A DNA stretch of 64,000 nucleotides, taken from Geotalea sp. SG265 (GTDB lineage: Bacteria; Desulfobacterota; Desulfuromonadia; Geobacterales; Geobacteraceae). The position numbers and the translations under genes are program-made. The stretch's first letter is position 1, and each line of letters opens with the position of its first letter. The DNA is taken from the NCBI RefSeq assembly GCF_022808985.1, contig NZ_JAKZFT010000003.1:62001-126000 (forward strand), written 5' to 3'. A model generated the notes under the pieces. The model did not search any database and was not told the origin of the DNA. It was given only the letters and a program-made list of their open reading frames with translations. Below, piece after piece: positions 18,199 to 27,359 of this stretch.

Positions 18199-18227
18199 TT
18201 TATAATTGATGTATCCACTGCTGTCAA
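18199..18227 (-). promoter_or_regulatory. Promoter of rrf2 (-cydAB)
   Basis: TTGACA (18222-18227), exactly 17 bp, TATAAA (18199-18204) on the minus strand, just upstream of the Rrf2 gene and abutting the operator-like palindrome. This is one of the best sigma-70 matches in the window. Confidence 0.8.
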
Positions 18228-18270
18228 GGGAAAGATTTGTATTTAGTGCTAAAATAAATGTACTACTTGT

Positions 18271-19536
18271 CTATTTTCCAAATTCCTTCTCCATGTAGAC
18301 TTGCCATTCCCGCACCATACCGGAATAATCTATGGCAAAACCGTTCAGTGCCTTACTCAGAGCAGCATTTAGCGGCATTTTTCTACCCAGATTCGTCAGT
18401 ATCTCCTTGATATTGAACCAGCCATAGGCACCGATCATGTAGTTGACCAGAGAATAGCTCTGCTGGTATGCCAATGAAGCCTGCTTACTGTTGAAGCCGC
18501 CGAACGAGCCTTCCAGAGAGGTAAACGGCAGGTAGTTGCCGCCGTGCCTGGCACTTCCACCAAGCTCGGCCATGGGGGGGTTATATTCCCTTCGCCCCTC
18601 ATATTCGGCAAGGCCTTCGTTCAACCAGGTGGGAACATTACCCCTGGTGATTTCATTGACGATCACATGGGTGTATTCATGGAACAAAACTGCTCTCAAT
18701 TGGGGGGTAAGATCGGTCGCCCCCCCGATGGGCAACCTGATCTTGCCGTCATAGAGCCCTCCCGACCATTCCGGGCTCGATGTTACCAGCCGGTAATCCT
18801 TCTTCGTGTAGAGAATGACCGGAATTCGTGCCGCAGGGAAATAATCCAGGTCGGAGCCAATCCGGTTATAGGCCGTCTCAAGGGCATCGAGAACAGCATC
18901 GGCAAGACCGGAGGTCGCCTCCGCATCATAGGAAAGCTCGAATCGTGAACTGTGTCCTTTGCCCATCCTGGACTCGACGGCCATCTCCCTGCGTATCTTC
19001 TCAAGTAGATCAGTTACCGGTTTGTTGCCCGGCTCCAGGGTTTGCGCCTTGACCAAGCTTTCAACCGCCAGCTCCAGCTCCCCTGAGTCGTACAGGGCAC
19101 GCCCCAGGAAATAGTAGCTGTCTATGGCCTGATTCCCCTCATCGACAGCCCGCTGCAGCTCGAATTTTGCCGCTTCATAATTTTTGGCCAGATAGAAGGC
19201 GATGCCGCGCATCATGCCATAGGTGGTGTTGCCCGGCACAAGCTCACGGGCATGGTCGAAATGCTCTGCAGCCTCCAGGTAGCGATTGTTTTCCAGCTCT
19301 TTTTTCCCCACATACGCATAGGCAACGGCGAGATTTCTGCGCAGCGTTTCATCGTAGGGAAAGAGAGAGAATGCCTTCTGCAGCTGTTCGAGAGCTTTTT
19401 CGTATTCGCCCTTGTTCAACAGCTCCAGTCCATAATCGTTGCGGATCAGCGGATCATCGGCAAAAGAGGAAACAGGGGGAAGAAGAGAGGCAAAGAGGAG
19501 GATTATTGCAATACAACCAAGGGTTATTCTAGGCAT
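18271..19536 (-). CDS. TPR protein with gluzincin (peptidase MA-like) domain, exported
   Basis: The protein has 421 residues with a signal peptide (MPRITLGCIAIILLFASLL). TPR repeats fill about residues 30-175 (for example YGLELLNKGEYEKALEQLQK). A metallopeptidase-like domain follows, with zinc motif HEYTHVIVNE and the downstream glutamate in NEGLAEYEG, the HExxH...E layout of the MA clan. It is likely a periplasmic or envelope protein. The start ATG 19536 has GAGGT upstream. Substrate and role are unknown. It stands alone between the dxs terminator and the Rrf2 promoter. Confidence 0.85.
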   Translation of the reverse strand: MPRITLGCIAIILLFASLLPPVSSFADDPLIRNDYGLELLNKGEYEKALEQLQKAFSLFPYDETLRRNLAVAYAYVGKKELENNRYLEAAEHFDHARELVPGNTTYGMMRGIAFYLAKNYEAAKFELQRAVDEGNQAIDSYYFLGRALYDSGELELAVESLVKAQTLEPGNKPVTDLLEKIRREMAVESRMGKGHSSRFELSYDAEATSGLADAVLDALETAYNRIGSDLDYFPAARIPVILYTKKDYRLVTSSPEWSGGLYDGKIRLPIGGATDLTPQLRAVLFHEYTHVIVNEITRGNVPTWLNEGLAEYEGRREYNPPMAELGGSARHGGNYLPFTSLEGSFGGFNSKQASLAYQQSYSLVNYMIGAYGWFNIKEILTNLGRKMPLNAALSKALNGFAIDYSGMVREWQVYMEKEFGK

Positions 19537-19578
19537 GGAGACCTCATTCGTATAAGCCCATGGATTTCGAAAGGAATG

Positions 19579-19604
19579 AAAAAAGCCGGGGCTGCCCCCG
19601 GCTT
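19579..19604 (-). terminator. Terminator of xseA-xseB-ispA-dxs operon
   Basis: A stem AAGCCGGGG / CCCCGGCTT with a short loop is followed on the minus strand by TTTTTT. It overlaps the last bases of the dxs stop codon. Confidence 0.88.
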
Positions 19605-21486
19605 ATACAGCTTTTTGCGCCAGACCTTGAATGCTCCTGGCAATTCCTGCCCCATCCAGTCCGTAGCCGGCGCGCAATTCGGGCTGCTCCCCCTGCTCGA
19701 TGAAACAGTCTGGATAGCCCAGGCGCACCACTGTGACGTGGCTCAAGCCTTCCTCTTCGAGGAGTTCAAGGACGGCCGAACCGAATCCACCCTGCAGTAC
19801 GTTTTCCTCGACCGTCACCAGTCGCCCGGTCCTGGCCGCCAGTTCCAGAACGAGCTCCTTATCCAGGGGTTTCACATAGCGCATGTTCGCCACAGCCACA
19901 TGTATTTCCTGGGCAGCAAGGATCTCAGCGGCCTCCAGGGACGGGTACACCATGGTTCCCAAAGCAAGAACGGCAGCATCGGCACCGTCACGCAGCACTT
20001 CTCCCTTCCCCACCGGCATTTCCTTGATTTCCTGGTCGATGGCAACTCCATGGCCGTTGCCGCGGGGATAACGAACAGCAACGGGCCCATCGTGGTTTAC
20101 GGCTGTAAAAAGCATGTGCTGCAATTCGTTTTCATCCTTGGGCGCCATAAGAGTCATGTTGGGGAGAGAGCGCAGATAGGAAAGGTCGAAGACGCCATGG
20201 TGGGTCGGGCCGTCGTTCCCCACCACCCCGGCCCGGTCGATGGCGAACACGACCGGCAGGTCCTGCAGGCAGACGTCGTGGAAAACCTGGTCGTAGGCCC
20301 TTTGCAGAAATGAGGAATAAACGGCGAAGACCGGCTTCAGTCCCCTTGCGGCAAGCCCTGCGGCAAAGGTGACCGCATGCTGCTCAGCAATGCCCACATC
20401 GAAAAATCGATCAGGATACCTTTCGGCAAAGGTGGAAAGTCCGGTGCCATCGGGCATGGCGGCAGTTATGGCAACGATTTTTTCGTCGCTGTCAGCAAGC
20501 TTGCTCAGAGTCTCCCCAAAGAGATAGGTATAGGAGGCTGCCCCCCCCTTTCCCTTGGCAACCTTGCCGGTGGGCACATCAAAGGGCCCGACCCCGTGAA
20601 AGAGGGAAGGATTTGCTTCGGCAGGGCCATATCCCCTTCCCTTCTTGGTCAGCACATGGATCAGCACCGCGTCGTCGAAACGCTTGACGTTCTCCAATGT
20701 CTGCATGAGCAGTTCGATATTGTGACCGTCGATGGGACCCACGTATTCAAAACCGAAAGCCTCGAAAAGCATGCCGGGGGTAAAGAGCCCCTTGAGGCTT
20801 TCCTCCGCCCGTTTAGCCACTTGCAGGACGCTCCGCCCCAGGCCGTCCATGTTCTCCAGGAATCCTTCCACATCCTTCTTGATCTTATGGACGAATTCAC
20901 TGGTAATGGTCCGGCTGAGAAAGCTGGAAAGGGCTCCGACGTTTTCCGAGATGGACATCTCGTTGTCGTTGAGGATAACCACCATATCCCGGTTGAGATC
21001 TCCGGCATGATTGAGCCCCTCGTAGGCAAGCCCGCCGGTCATGGACCCGTCGCCTATAACCGCCAGCACCTTGTTTTTTTCCCCTTTCAGGTCCCGGGCC
21101 AGAGCCATGCCCAGAGCTGCGGAAATTGAGGTGGAGGAGTGCCCCACGTCGAAGGCATCATGGGGGGATTCACAACGCTTGGGGAAGCCGCTTATGCCTC
21201 CCTTGAGGCGCAATGTTGCAAAGCGGTCCCGGCGGCCGGTGAGCAGTTTATGGGCATAGGCCTGATGCCCCACATCCCAGACTATCTTGTCGCTTGGACT
21301 GTTAAAGACGGCATGGAGGGCAATGGTGAGCTCGACAACGCCCAGGCTGGGCGCCAGGTGTCCGCCATTGCAGGCACAGGTGTTGATTATGACTTCGCGC
21401 AGCTCGCCGGCAAGGGCATCCAATTCCCTGAGGGAAAGTTTTCCCAGTGCTGCGGGGCTGTCGATTGTTTCCAGAATACTGGCCAT
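19603..21486 (-). CDS. dxs: 1-deoxy-D-xylulose-5-phosphate synthase
   Basis: This 627-residue thiamine-diphosphate enzyme makes DXP from pyruvate and glyceraldehyde-3-phosphate, the first step of the MEP isoprenoid pathway. Visible are the TPP site [18 protein letters not shown], the [10 protein letters not shown] linker, and the transketolase central domain with [18 protein letters not shown]. The ATG overlaps the ispA stop (TGATG at 21484-21488). The operon xseA-xseB-ispA-dxs is common in proteobacteria and ties isoprenoid synthesis to exonuclease VII by co-transcription only. Confidence 0.98.
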   Translation of the reverse strand: MASILETIDSPAALGKLSLRELDALAGELREVIINTCACNGGHLAPSLGVVELTIALHAVFNSPSDKIVWDVGHQAYAHKLLTGRRDRFATLRLKGGISGFPKRCESPHDAFDVGHSSTSISAALGMALARDLKGEKNKVLAVIGDGSMTGGLAYEGLNHAGDLNRDMVVILNDNEMSISENVGALSSFLSRTITSEFVHKIKKDVEGFLENMDGLGRSVLQVAKRAEESLKGLFTPGMLFEAFGFEYVGPIDGHNIELLMQTLENVKRFDDAVLIHVLTKKGRGYGPAEANPSLFHGVGPFDVPTGKVAKGKGGAASYTYLFGETLSKLADSDEKIVAITAAMPDGTGLSTFAERYPDRFFDVGIAEQHAVTFAAGLAARGLKPVFAVYSSFLQRAYDQVFHDVCLQDLPVVFAIDRAGVVGNDGPTHHGVFDLSYLRSLPNMTLMAPKDENELQHMLFTAVNHDGPVAVRYPRGNGHGVAIDQEIKEMPVGKGEVLRDGADAAVLALGTMVYPSLEAAEILAAQEIHVAVANMRYVKPLDKELVLELAARTGRLVTVEENVLQGGFGSAVLELLEEEGLSHVTVVRLGYPDCFIEQGEQPELRAGYGLDGAGIARSIQGLAQKAV

Positions 21487-22379
21487 CAGGACTTCCGTTT
21501 CACAATATAGGTAGCGATCTCCCGCAGGGGATCGGCTTTTCCGTCGAAAGTGGACAGGGCGTCAAGGGCGATATCCACCAGTTCCGCCGCACGCTTTTTC
21601 GCCTCCGGCAGCCCCATCACGGCGGGATAGGTTGCCTTTCCCCTGGCCTGATCGCTCCCCGCATCCTTGCCGATCTCCTCAGTGGTCCCCTCAATATCTA
21701 GAATGTCGTCGGCAATCTGGAACGCGAGGCCGATGGCCTCACCATAGCGGGTAAGGCTATCCGCTTCCGTGCTGCTCGCCCCCCCCAGGAGCGCCCCGGC
21801 TTTGACCGAAGCTTTGATCAATGCACCGGTCTTGTGGGTGTGGATATACTGCACCGTTGCCAGATCGATATTGGCGTTGCCCTCGCTCTCCATGTCCACC
21901 ACCTGCCCTCCGACCATCCCCCGGGAGCCGGCGCAGCAAGCGATTTCCTGAACCACCTGGACCAATGCAGCAGGTGGGACTGTTGCGGCGGCTGCCGTAT
22001 TACTGAGCAGAATGAAGGCTTCCGTGAGCAGGGCGTCTCCGGCAAGGATGGCTACCGCCTCGCCGAACACCTTATGATTGGTAGGATTGCCGCGGCGGAA
22101 ATCGTCGTCATCCATGGCAGGCAGATCATCATGGATCAGGGAATAGGTATGAATCATTTCCATGGAGCAGGCCGCAGGCATGGCCTGAAGTATGTCCCCC
22201 CCCACCGCTTCGCAGGCGGCAAGCATCAGGATAGGACGTATCCTTTTCCCACCCGCAAAAACCGAATAGCGCATGGACTTGTGGAGTGACGCAGGAAGGT
22301 CCTCGGCAGGGGGAAGAAACCGGTCTAGGGCATCGTCTACGAGTTTACAGCGTTCTTTCAAATAACTTTTCAAATCCAT
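21486..22379 (-). CDS. ispA: Polyprenyl (farnesyl/geranylgeranyl) diphosphate synthase
   Basis: The protein has 297 residues with the first Asp-rich motif [10 protein letters not shown] and the second DDILD, which bind Mg-diphosphate in trans-prenyl chain elongation. It condenses IPP with allylic diphosphates in the cytoplasm. The residues upstream of the first motif ([13 protein letters not shown]) suggest a C15-C20 product; the exact length cannot be fixed. It is followed by dxs with a one-base overlap and preceded by xseB. Confidence 0.94.
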   Translation of the reverse strand: MDLKSYLKERCKLVDDALDRFLPPAEDLPASLHKSMRYSVFAGGKRIRPILMLAACEAVGGDILQAMPAACSMEMIHTYSLIHDDLPAMDDDDFRRGNPTNHKVFGEAVAILAGDALLTEAFILLSNTAAAATVPPAALVQVVQEIACCAGSRGMVGGQVVDMESEGNANIDLATVQYIHTHKTGALIKASVKAGALLGGASSTEADSLTRYGEAIGLAFQIADDILDIEGTTEEIGKDAGSDQARGKATYPAVMGLPEAKKRAAELVDIALDALSTFDGKADPLREIATYIVKRKS

Positions 22380-22412
22380 CGAGATCTCATTTCATACTTG
22401 GAATAGTCAAAT

Positions 22413-22643
22413 TCATTCATCCTTGGGCTGGAAGCGCTCCGTCACAAAACGGCCATCCTTCTGCTTGAGCAGAACCTCCACCCGCTTTTCCGCTTCGTTA
22501 AGCTTTTTGGAGCAGAAGGCTGCTTGCTTGATTCCTTCCTCGAAGGCTTTCAGGGAATCTTCCAGGGAGAGTTCGCCCCCCTCAAGCTTCTTGACGACCT
22601 CTTCCAGTTTCTTCAGGGCGGTTTCGAATTTTTCAACGGCCAT
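22413..22643 (-). CDS. xseB: Exodeoxyribonuclease VII small subunit
   Basis: This 76-residue protein begins MAVEKFETALKKLEEVVKKL, with the acidic helical hairpin of XseB (LEGGELSLEDSLKAFEEGI). It wraps the large subunit XseA in exonuclease VII, which degrades single-stranded DNA. I take ATG 22643; TTG two codons earlier (22649) is possible. It is located between xseA and ispA in the usual order. Confidence 0.95.
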   Translation of the reverse strand: MAVEKFETALKKLEEVVKKLEGGELSLEDSLKAFEEGIKQAAFCSKKLNEAEKRVEVLLKQKDGRFVTERFQPKDE

Positions 22644-22719
22644 GGGCAAGGACTTTCTGATGGGACATTAGCAGATATCAGGGGAAAACAGCGTTATTAT
22701 ACAGATAAGCTCCACGCAG

Positions 22720-24075
22720 TCAAGGTTTCCTGACTGCCTCACCGTGGGCGGATTCAACGCGGCAGAGCGCGCCCCCTTTTCGGAGCATGATCTCCACCCG
22801 GTCGCCTGGAGCAAGCTGTCCCCCATCGGCAACGACACCCCCCTCAGGGAGCTTCCTGACAATGGAATAGCCACGCCCCAAGGTGGCAAGAGGGGAAAGG
22901 GCCTCCAGCTTGCCGGCATTGAAGGCCAGGGATTGGCCCGCCCGTTCGATAGTATGCACCATGGTCTTCTCCAGCCGGGACTGCAGCAGGAGCAGCAGCT
23001 CTCGACATCGCTCAAGCCGCACGGCAGGACTTTGCATCCCGAGCCGGTCGTTGAGCACGTGAATTCTGTCGCCGCTCCTTGTCAGCAGTTGTCGCATGCA
23101 GCGGCACGAGCGGGCCTCAAAGTCGTCGAGGCGCTGGGCCAGGTGCCCCAGGAGCATGGTCGGGTCCTTCACCGCCCTGATGAGCCCGTTCAGTTCTCCC
23201 CATTGCTCGTTGAGCAACCGGCGCATGGCCATGCCCAGGCGGTGGGACAGGGCCTCCAGTTCGGCGGAGAGCTCCGCCTTGCTCCGTAACACCATTTCGG
23301 CTGCGGCAGACGGCGTAGGCGCACGCAGATCGGCAACGAAATCGGCGATGGTGTAGTCCACCTCGTGGCCCACGGCCGATATTACCGGTATTGCCGAGCG
23401 GTGAATGGCACGGGCGACGATCTCTTCGTTGAAGGCCCACAGGTCTTCCAACGATCCTCCGCCACGACCGACGATCATGACATCAATCTTTCCATAACGG
23501 TTGAAATCGTCCACGGCAGCCGCTATCTCTTCGGCAGCTCCTTCGCCCTGAACCTTCACCGGCCTGAGCAGCACCTGCACATTGGCAAAACGCCGGTCGA
23601 GCACCTGCAGAATGTCGTGAATGGCAGCACCGGTCGCAGAGGTAACTATGCCGATCCGCTGGGGCAGCCGGGGGATCTCCTTCTTATGGACATCGGCAAA
23701 GAGACCTTCCCTGGCCAGTCGCTCCTTCAGCTGAATGAAGGCTAGCTGCAGTGCCCCTATTCCTTTCGGCTCCAGGTACTCCCCGATGAGTTGATAATCT
23801 CCACGGGCATCGAAAACCGAGAGCCTGCCGCGAACGATCAGCCCCATTCCGTCCTTGGGCCTGAATTTCAGGGCTCGTGCCGAGGCGCGGAACATGACGC
23901 AACGCAGCTGGGCATGTGCATCCTTCAAGGTGAAGTAGAGGTGGCCGGAGCCGGGCATGGCCAGGTTGGATACCTCCCCCTCCACCCAGACCTGCTCGAA
24001 GTTTTCCTCCAGCAGGTTGCGGACAAGGCCGGTCAGCTGACTGACGCTCAGAATGTTCTTATCGGCGAAAAGCAC
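22720..24075 (-). CDS. xseA: Exodeoxyribonuclease VII large subunit
   Basis: The protein has 451 residues with an N-terminal OB-fold ([28 protein letters not shown] region), a catalytic domain with [16 protein letters not shown], and a long coiled coil. The start appears to be GTG 24075, with GGGGGAG very close upstream. The gene is divergent from the ParA-like gene and leads the xseA-xseB-ispA-dxs operon from a promoter at 24106-24134. Confidence 0.96.
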   Translation of the reverse strand: MLFADKNILSVSQLTGLVRNLLEENFEQVWVEGEVSNLAMPGSGHLYFTLKDAHAQLRCVMFRASARALKFRPKDGMGLIVRGRLSVFDARGDYQLIGEYLEPKGIGALQLAFIQLKERLAREGLFADVHKKEIPRLPQRIGIVTSATGAAIHDILQVLDRRFANVQVLLRPVKVQGEGAAEEIAAAVDDFNRYGKIDVMIVGRGGGSLEDLWAFNEEIVARAIHRSAIPVISAVGHEVDYTIADFVADLRAPTPSAAAEMVLRSKAELSAELEALSHRLGMAMRRLLNEQWGELNGLIRAVKDPTMLLGHLAQRLDDFEARSCRCMRQLLTRSGDRIHVLNDRLGMQSPAVRLERCRELLLLLQSRLEKTMVHTIERAGQSLAFNAGKLEALSPLATLGRGYSIVRKLPEGGVVADGGQLAPGDRVEIMLRKGGALCRVESAHGEAVRKP

Positions 24076-24105
24076 CTCTCCCCCTGTCCCGGAAACGCAC
24101 CGCTG

Positions 24106-24134
24106 TTTCTACCACAGGCGCCAGGACCTGTCAA
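24106..24134 (-). promoter_or_regulatory. Candidate promoter for xseA operon
   Basis: TTGACA (24129-24134), 17-bp spacer, TAGAAA (24106-24111, 4/6) on the minus strand, about 30 bp before the xseA GTG. Confidence 0.5.
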
Positions 24135-24178
24135 ACAACCGGTTGACCATGGGAATGGCTTCATTGTATGATGCCGCC

Positions 24179-25528
24179 ATGAAAAACTATCCCTACGTCA
24201 TCACCATCTCCTCGGAGAAAGGAGGGGTCGGCAAGACTACGCTGGCCACCAATCTCGCCATCTTCCTCAAGGCGTTGCATGAAAACCTCCCCGTTTCCAT
24301 CTTCTCCTTCGACAACCACTTCACCATCGATAAAATGTTCGCCATCAAAGGACAGAAACCTGAAAGGGATGTAGCCGACCTGCTCATGGAAACACCGGGG
24401 CACGATCTGCTCTGCACCGGCCAGTACGGGGTAAATTACATTCCCTCCTCCACCGCCCTTTCGGGGCTGAAGGGCGCCATCAAAGGTCCCATGGTCCTTG
24501 CCAGGCTTTTGGCCACCTCCCAAATCCCTGGCATCCTGATCATCGACACCCGCCCGGACCTGGACATTTTGACCCAGAATGCGCTCTTTGCCGCCGACCA
24601 GGTGATCATCCCCATCAAGGATATGGCCAGCATGGAGAACTGTCGCAACATTTTCGACCTCTTCGACAAGCGGGGCATGGACAAGAAAAGTCTCGCGCTA
24701 ATCCCCTGCCTGGTGGACGAACGGGTGAAGTACGACGGCATGTTCAGCGACCAGAAGACGCTGCTCAAGGCCTACGCCATCAACCGCGGTTACCGCTGCC
24801 ACGACACCTACATATCCAAGAGCCCAAAAGTGGAAGGTCTCAATACCAATCCTGACGGCAAGATTTATCCGATTCTGACCCATGCACGCAACACGGACGT
24901 TTTCGGCCAGTTTACCCAGCTGGCAAGGACTGTGTTGAAGGAAATGAAGGCCACCGCCGAGCCGCGGTCGCTGCTCTTCCACCAATGGACGACTGCCGAG
25001 GATGCACGAAAGAAAGATGAGTTCTTTGCCCGGCTGAGCGGCGTCAAATCCCATTGCATCATGTGCGGCAGCCCGGCCGACCGGGCTCAGAGCGGCATCG
25101 CCTATTTTTACGAGACCTCGGACGGCAGCGACGCCGGTTTCATGGAAGAAAGCTGCTTTTCCCAATTCCTGCTATCCTCCATCTACAACATGCCCGAGGG
25201 TATGGCAAGCGATGACCCGGTACGGCTGATGCTACAAGATACCCTCAAGGAATCCGCCTTTGCCTTTAAACCCGTATCGGCAGAGGGTGGAACCAGCATC
25301 GAGTGTCATCGCTTCGATCTCAGCGGCGCCCCCATGTCCGGCAAGGCATATCCACTGGGGCGGTTATCTCCCCTCCTGGAGACATTGAAGGGATACGGAG
25401 AGACCATGCGTGATGCTTTCCTCCTTGTTCACCCCATAACCGCCGTGAATCCCGAGGCCATACTCATGGAAGAGAATTACCGGGAATTTTCCAGGTTGAA
25501 GAGACGTATTGCCGAGCAGATCTCCTGA
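24179..25528 (+). CDS. ParA/MinD-like ATPase with uncharacterised Cys-containing C-terminal domain
   Basis: The protein has 449 residues and is one of only two plus-strand genes here. The N-terminal part (about 1-250) is a deviant-Walker ATPase: SSEKGGVGKTTLATN with the signature lysine Lys14, then a switch region ILIIDTRPDLDIL. Such proteins position cargo or membranes. The C-terminal 180 residues are unfamiliar and hold Cys293-x2-Cys296, Cys326 and Cys376-His377, which could bind metal. No ParB partner or parS-like repeat is visible nearby. I use ATG 24179 (MKNYPYVITISS); an in-frame ATG at 24149 is an alternative, and neither has a good ribosome site. It ends 15 bp from the convergent deacetylase gene. 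Confidence 0.8.
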   Translation: MKNYPYVITISSEKGGVGKTTLATNLAIFLKALHENLPVSIFSFDNHFTIDKMFAIKGQKPERDVADLLMETPGHDLLCTGQYGVNYIPSSTALSGLKGAIKGPMVLARLLATSQIPGILIIDTRPDLDILTQNALFAADQVIIPIKDMASMENCRNIFDLFDKRGMDKKSLALIPCLVDERVKYDGMFSDQKTLLKAYAINRGYRCHDTYISKSPKVEGLNTNPDGKIYPILTHARNTDVFGQFTQLARTVLKEMKATAEPRSLLFHQWTTAEDARKKDEFFARLSGVKSHCIMCGSPADRAQSGIAYFYETSDGSDAGFMEESCFSQFLLSSIYNMPEGMASDDPVRLMLQDTLKESAFAFKPVSAEGGTSIECHRFDLSGAPMSGKAYPLGRLSPLLETLKGYGETMRDAFLLVHPITAVNPEAILMEENYREFSRLKRRIAEQIS

Positions 25529-25543
25529 AGGGGTCCGGTAAGA

Positions 25544-26497
25544 TCAACTGACGAGCTGCGAGGCATAGACGAAGGTGATCCCCTCTTTTCTCATGCGGGG
25601 CATGGTCTCCGATAGGGCCTGAATGGTGGCCCGGTGGGGATGACAGATGGCAATGGCGCTCCCTCGCTTTCGTGCCACATCGACCACCTGCTGCAGCTGG
25701 GCGTTAATCGCCTGCACATCCTGGACATTATCTAGAAACACCTGCCTGGTCCCCCATTTCATTCCCATCTCTCTCGCCAACCGAAAACCGACGGAGCGCG
25801 GCGATGTCATGCTGTCGATAAAGAACATCCCCCGCTCCTGGAGGATCTGCAGAACCGGCTGCATCTTCTCCTCGTTCTCAGTGAAGCGTGAGCCCATGTG
25901 GTTGTTGGCCCCTACCGCGTAGGGAACTTCCTGCAGATACCCTTTCACCTTGGACACCACCTGCTCTTTGCTCTCGGCGAGCAGCAATCCGTTTTTTTCC
26001 ATTTTTTTCTCCGGGTATCCCTGGGGCTCCATTGGCATGTGGACCATGACCTCCACACCCCGACCATGGGCGATCTCGGCAACTCTCCGTGCCTGGGCGT
26101 AGCCCGGGATAACCGAAAAGGTAACCGGCAGATTGATTGCCAGCAGCGACTCGGCTTCCCTGGCGCTTCGACCCATGTCGTCGATGATGATGGCAACGGT
26201 GCCAGGCCCGGTCACGTGCGGCCGCGCCTTCGGGTGTGGGGCCGGTTTTACCTTGGCTGCTGAGTAAGAGGTATGCTCCTCGGATTTCACGGCCGGACGT
26301 GGCGGCATCTTCTGCCGCTGCACAGGGCGCGGCCCCTCTTCCGGTCGCTCCTGGACCTGATGCCGCGACTGTTCCAGCAGGAAAAGAGCAAGAACGATCA
26401 GGGCAATGACCGCCAGCAGCATCGCCAGCTGGTTATATTTGCCCCCTGAGCTTTGTTTGCGCCTGTTGACGCCGCCTTTTCCCTTCTTTTTAGCCAA
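25544..26497 (-). CDS. Divergent polysaccharide deacetylase family protein (YibQ-like)
   Basis: This roughly 317-residue protein has a basic N-terminus, one membrane helix (about residues 22-43), a Pro/Lys-rich linker and a deacetylase-like barrel beginning VAIIIDDMGRSAREAE. Asp-Asp and later His motifs (HMPMEP, GANNHMGS, CHPH) recall the NodB fold. It is likely periplasmic, anchored at the inner membrane, and may act on cell-wall sugars; activity of this branch is not established. I choose TTG 26497 (MAKKKGKGGVNRRK) because GGAGG lies five bases upstream; a GTG at 26521 lacks one. The start overlaps the thioesterase stop by 8 bp. Confidence 0.85.
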   Translation of the reverse strand: MAKKKGKGGVNRRKQSSGGKYNQLAMLLAVIALIVLALFLLEQSRHQVQERPEEGPRPVQRQKMPPRPAVKSEEHTSYSAAKVKPAPHPKARPHVTGPGTVAIIIDDMGRSAREAESLLAINLPVTFSVIPGYAQARRVAEIAHGRGVEVMVHMPMEPQGYPEKKMEKNGLLLAESKEQVVSKVKGYLQEVPYAVGANNHMGSRFTENEEKMQPVLQILQERGMFFIDSMTSPRSVGFRLAREMGMKWGTRQVFLDNVQDVQAINAQLQQVVDVARKRGSAIAICHPHRATIQALSETMPRMRKEGITFVYASQLVS

Positions 26498-27278
26498 CGT
26501 TGCCTCCCCCCGTCTCTCCACCTGCTATCGTCAATGGTCGCCAGACGGAACGGAACCGTGTCAGTTCCTTCCCGTTCGCTTCGTTCACCAGCTGATGGGT
26601 GCACTGCACGTATTCCGGCGTAACCGAGACAATCCCGCACCGGCACACGAGCTTGTCCCCGTATAAAGCCTCACCGCGAAACCCTACTTCAATTTCTGCA
26701 AGACGGTAGCCTGCCGTAATATGGGCCGGAACCGTTTCCACCATCCAGTCCACGTAGACGGCATGGTTCACGTGGCAATTGATGTCCAGGTCGCTACGAC
26801 GGACCCGGAAGCGCTGTTCATGATCGATGGTACACGGAGCTGGCAGGGAAGGAAAACTGTCCTCAATGGCGCGCTCAGGCCTGAGGGGAAAGTCCGGCAG
26901 ATGGTCCTTCAATCTCACCGGTCTGCGGCTATCAAGGTTCACCGCTGCCCAGGAACTGGTAGCCAGGGCGATAACGGTACCGGCATCGTCCAGAATCTCG
27001 TATTCCCTGCAGGAAAAGAACCCTTCGCAGGTGGAAGGCCAGGTACGCACGGTAATCCGGGCATTGCTCCGCAAGTAATGGAACAGCCGCAGGTGGAAGC
27101 GGGAAATGACCCACGTCAGGTTCATTTTCCTCAAGTCGCTGACGGACAGGCCCAGCTGTTTCACATGGGAAACAGCTGCATCCTGCAAGAAGTTGAAGAG
27201 AGCTGCCGGTTTGACCGATCCGGTGCAATCTACCTCGTAGGAACGAATCCTCAACGCGTGCTCGAAGCTGTCTTCCAT
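26490..27278 (-). CDS. Acyl-ACP thioesterase (FatA/FatB-like double hot-dog)
   Basis: The protein has 262 residues and shows two hot-dog halves. The first reads YEVDCTGSVKPAALFNFLQ. The second carries the catalytic-region motif NCHVNHAVYVDWM, where Asn and His are the usual active residues. Enzymes of this family release free fatty acid from acyl-ACP in the cytoplasm. Its C-terminus overlaps the deacetylase start, implying coupling. It lies 80 bp after hisS, beyond a terminator, so it has its own promoter or read-through. The chain-length preference is not predictable. Confidence 0.88.
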   Translation of the reverse strand: MEDSFEHALRIRSYEVDCTGSVKPAALFNFLQDAAVSHVKQLGLSVSDLRKMNLTWVISRFHLRLFHYLRSNARITVRTWPSTCEGFFSCREYEILDDAGTVIALATSSWAAVNLDSRRPVRLKDHLPDFPLRPERAIEDSFPSLPAPCTIDHEQRFRVRRSDLDINCHVNHAVYVDWMVETVPAHITAGYRLAEIEVGFRGEALYGDKLVCRCGIVSVTPEYVQCTHQLVNEANGKELTRFRSVWRPLTIAGGETGGGNVG

Positions 27279-27302
27279 GATAAAACCGGGGACCTCACGT
27301 AC

Positions 27303-27337
27303 AAAAGAAAACCGCCTGCTGATGCCAGTCAGGCGGT
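27303..27337 (-). terminator. Terminator downstream of hisS
   Basis: A stem ACCGCCTG / CAGGCGGT with an 11-nt loop is followed on the minus strand by TTTTCTTTTG. It lies about 25 bp beyond the hisS stop and just before the thioesterase ATG at 27278. Confidence 0.82.
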
Positions 27338-27359
27338 CTGGATCGAAAAAAACGGTGCG

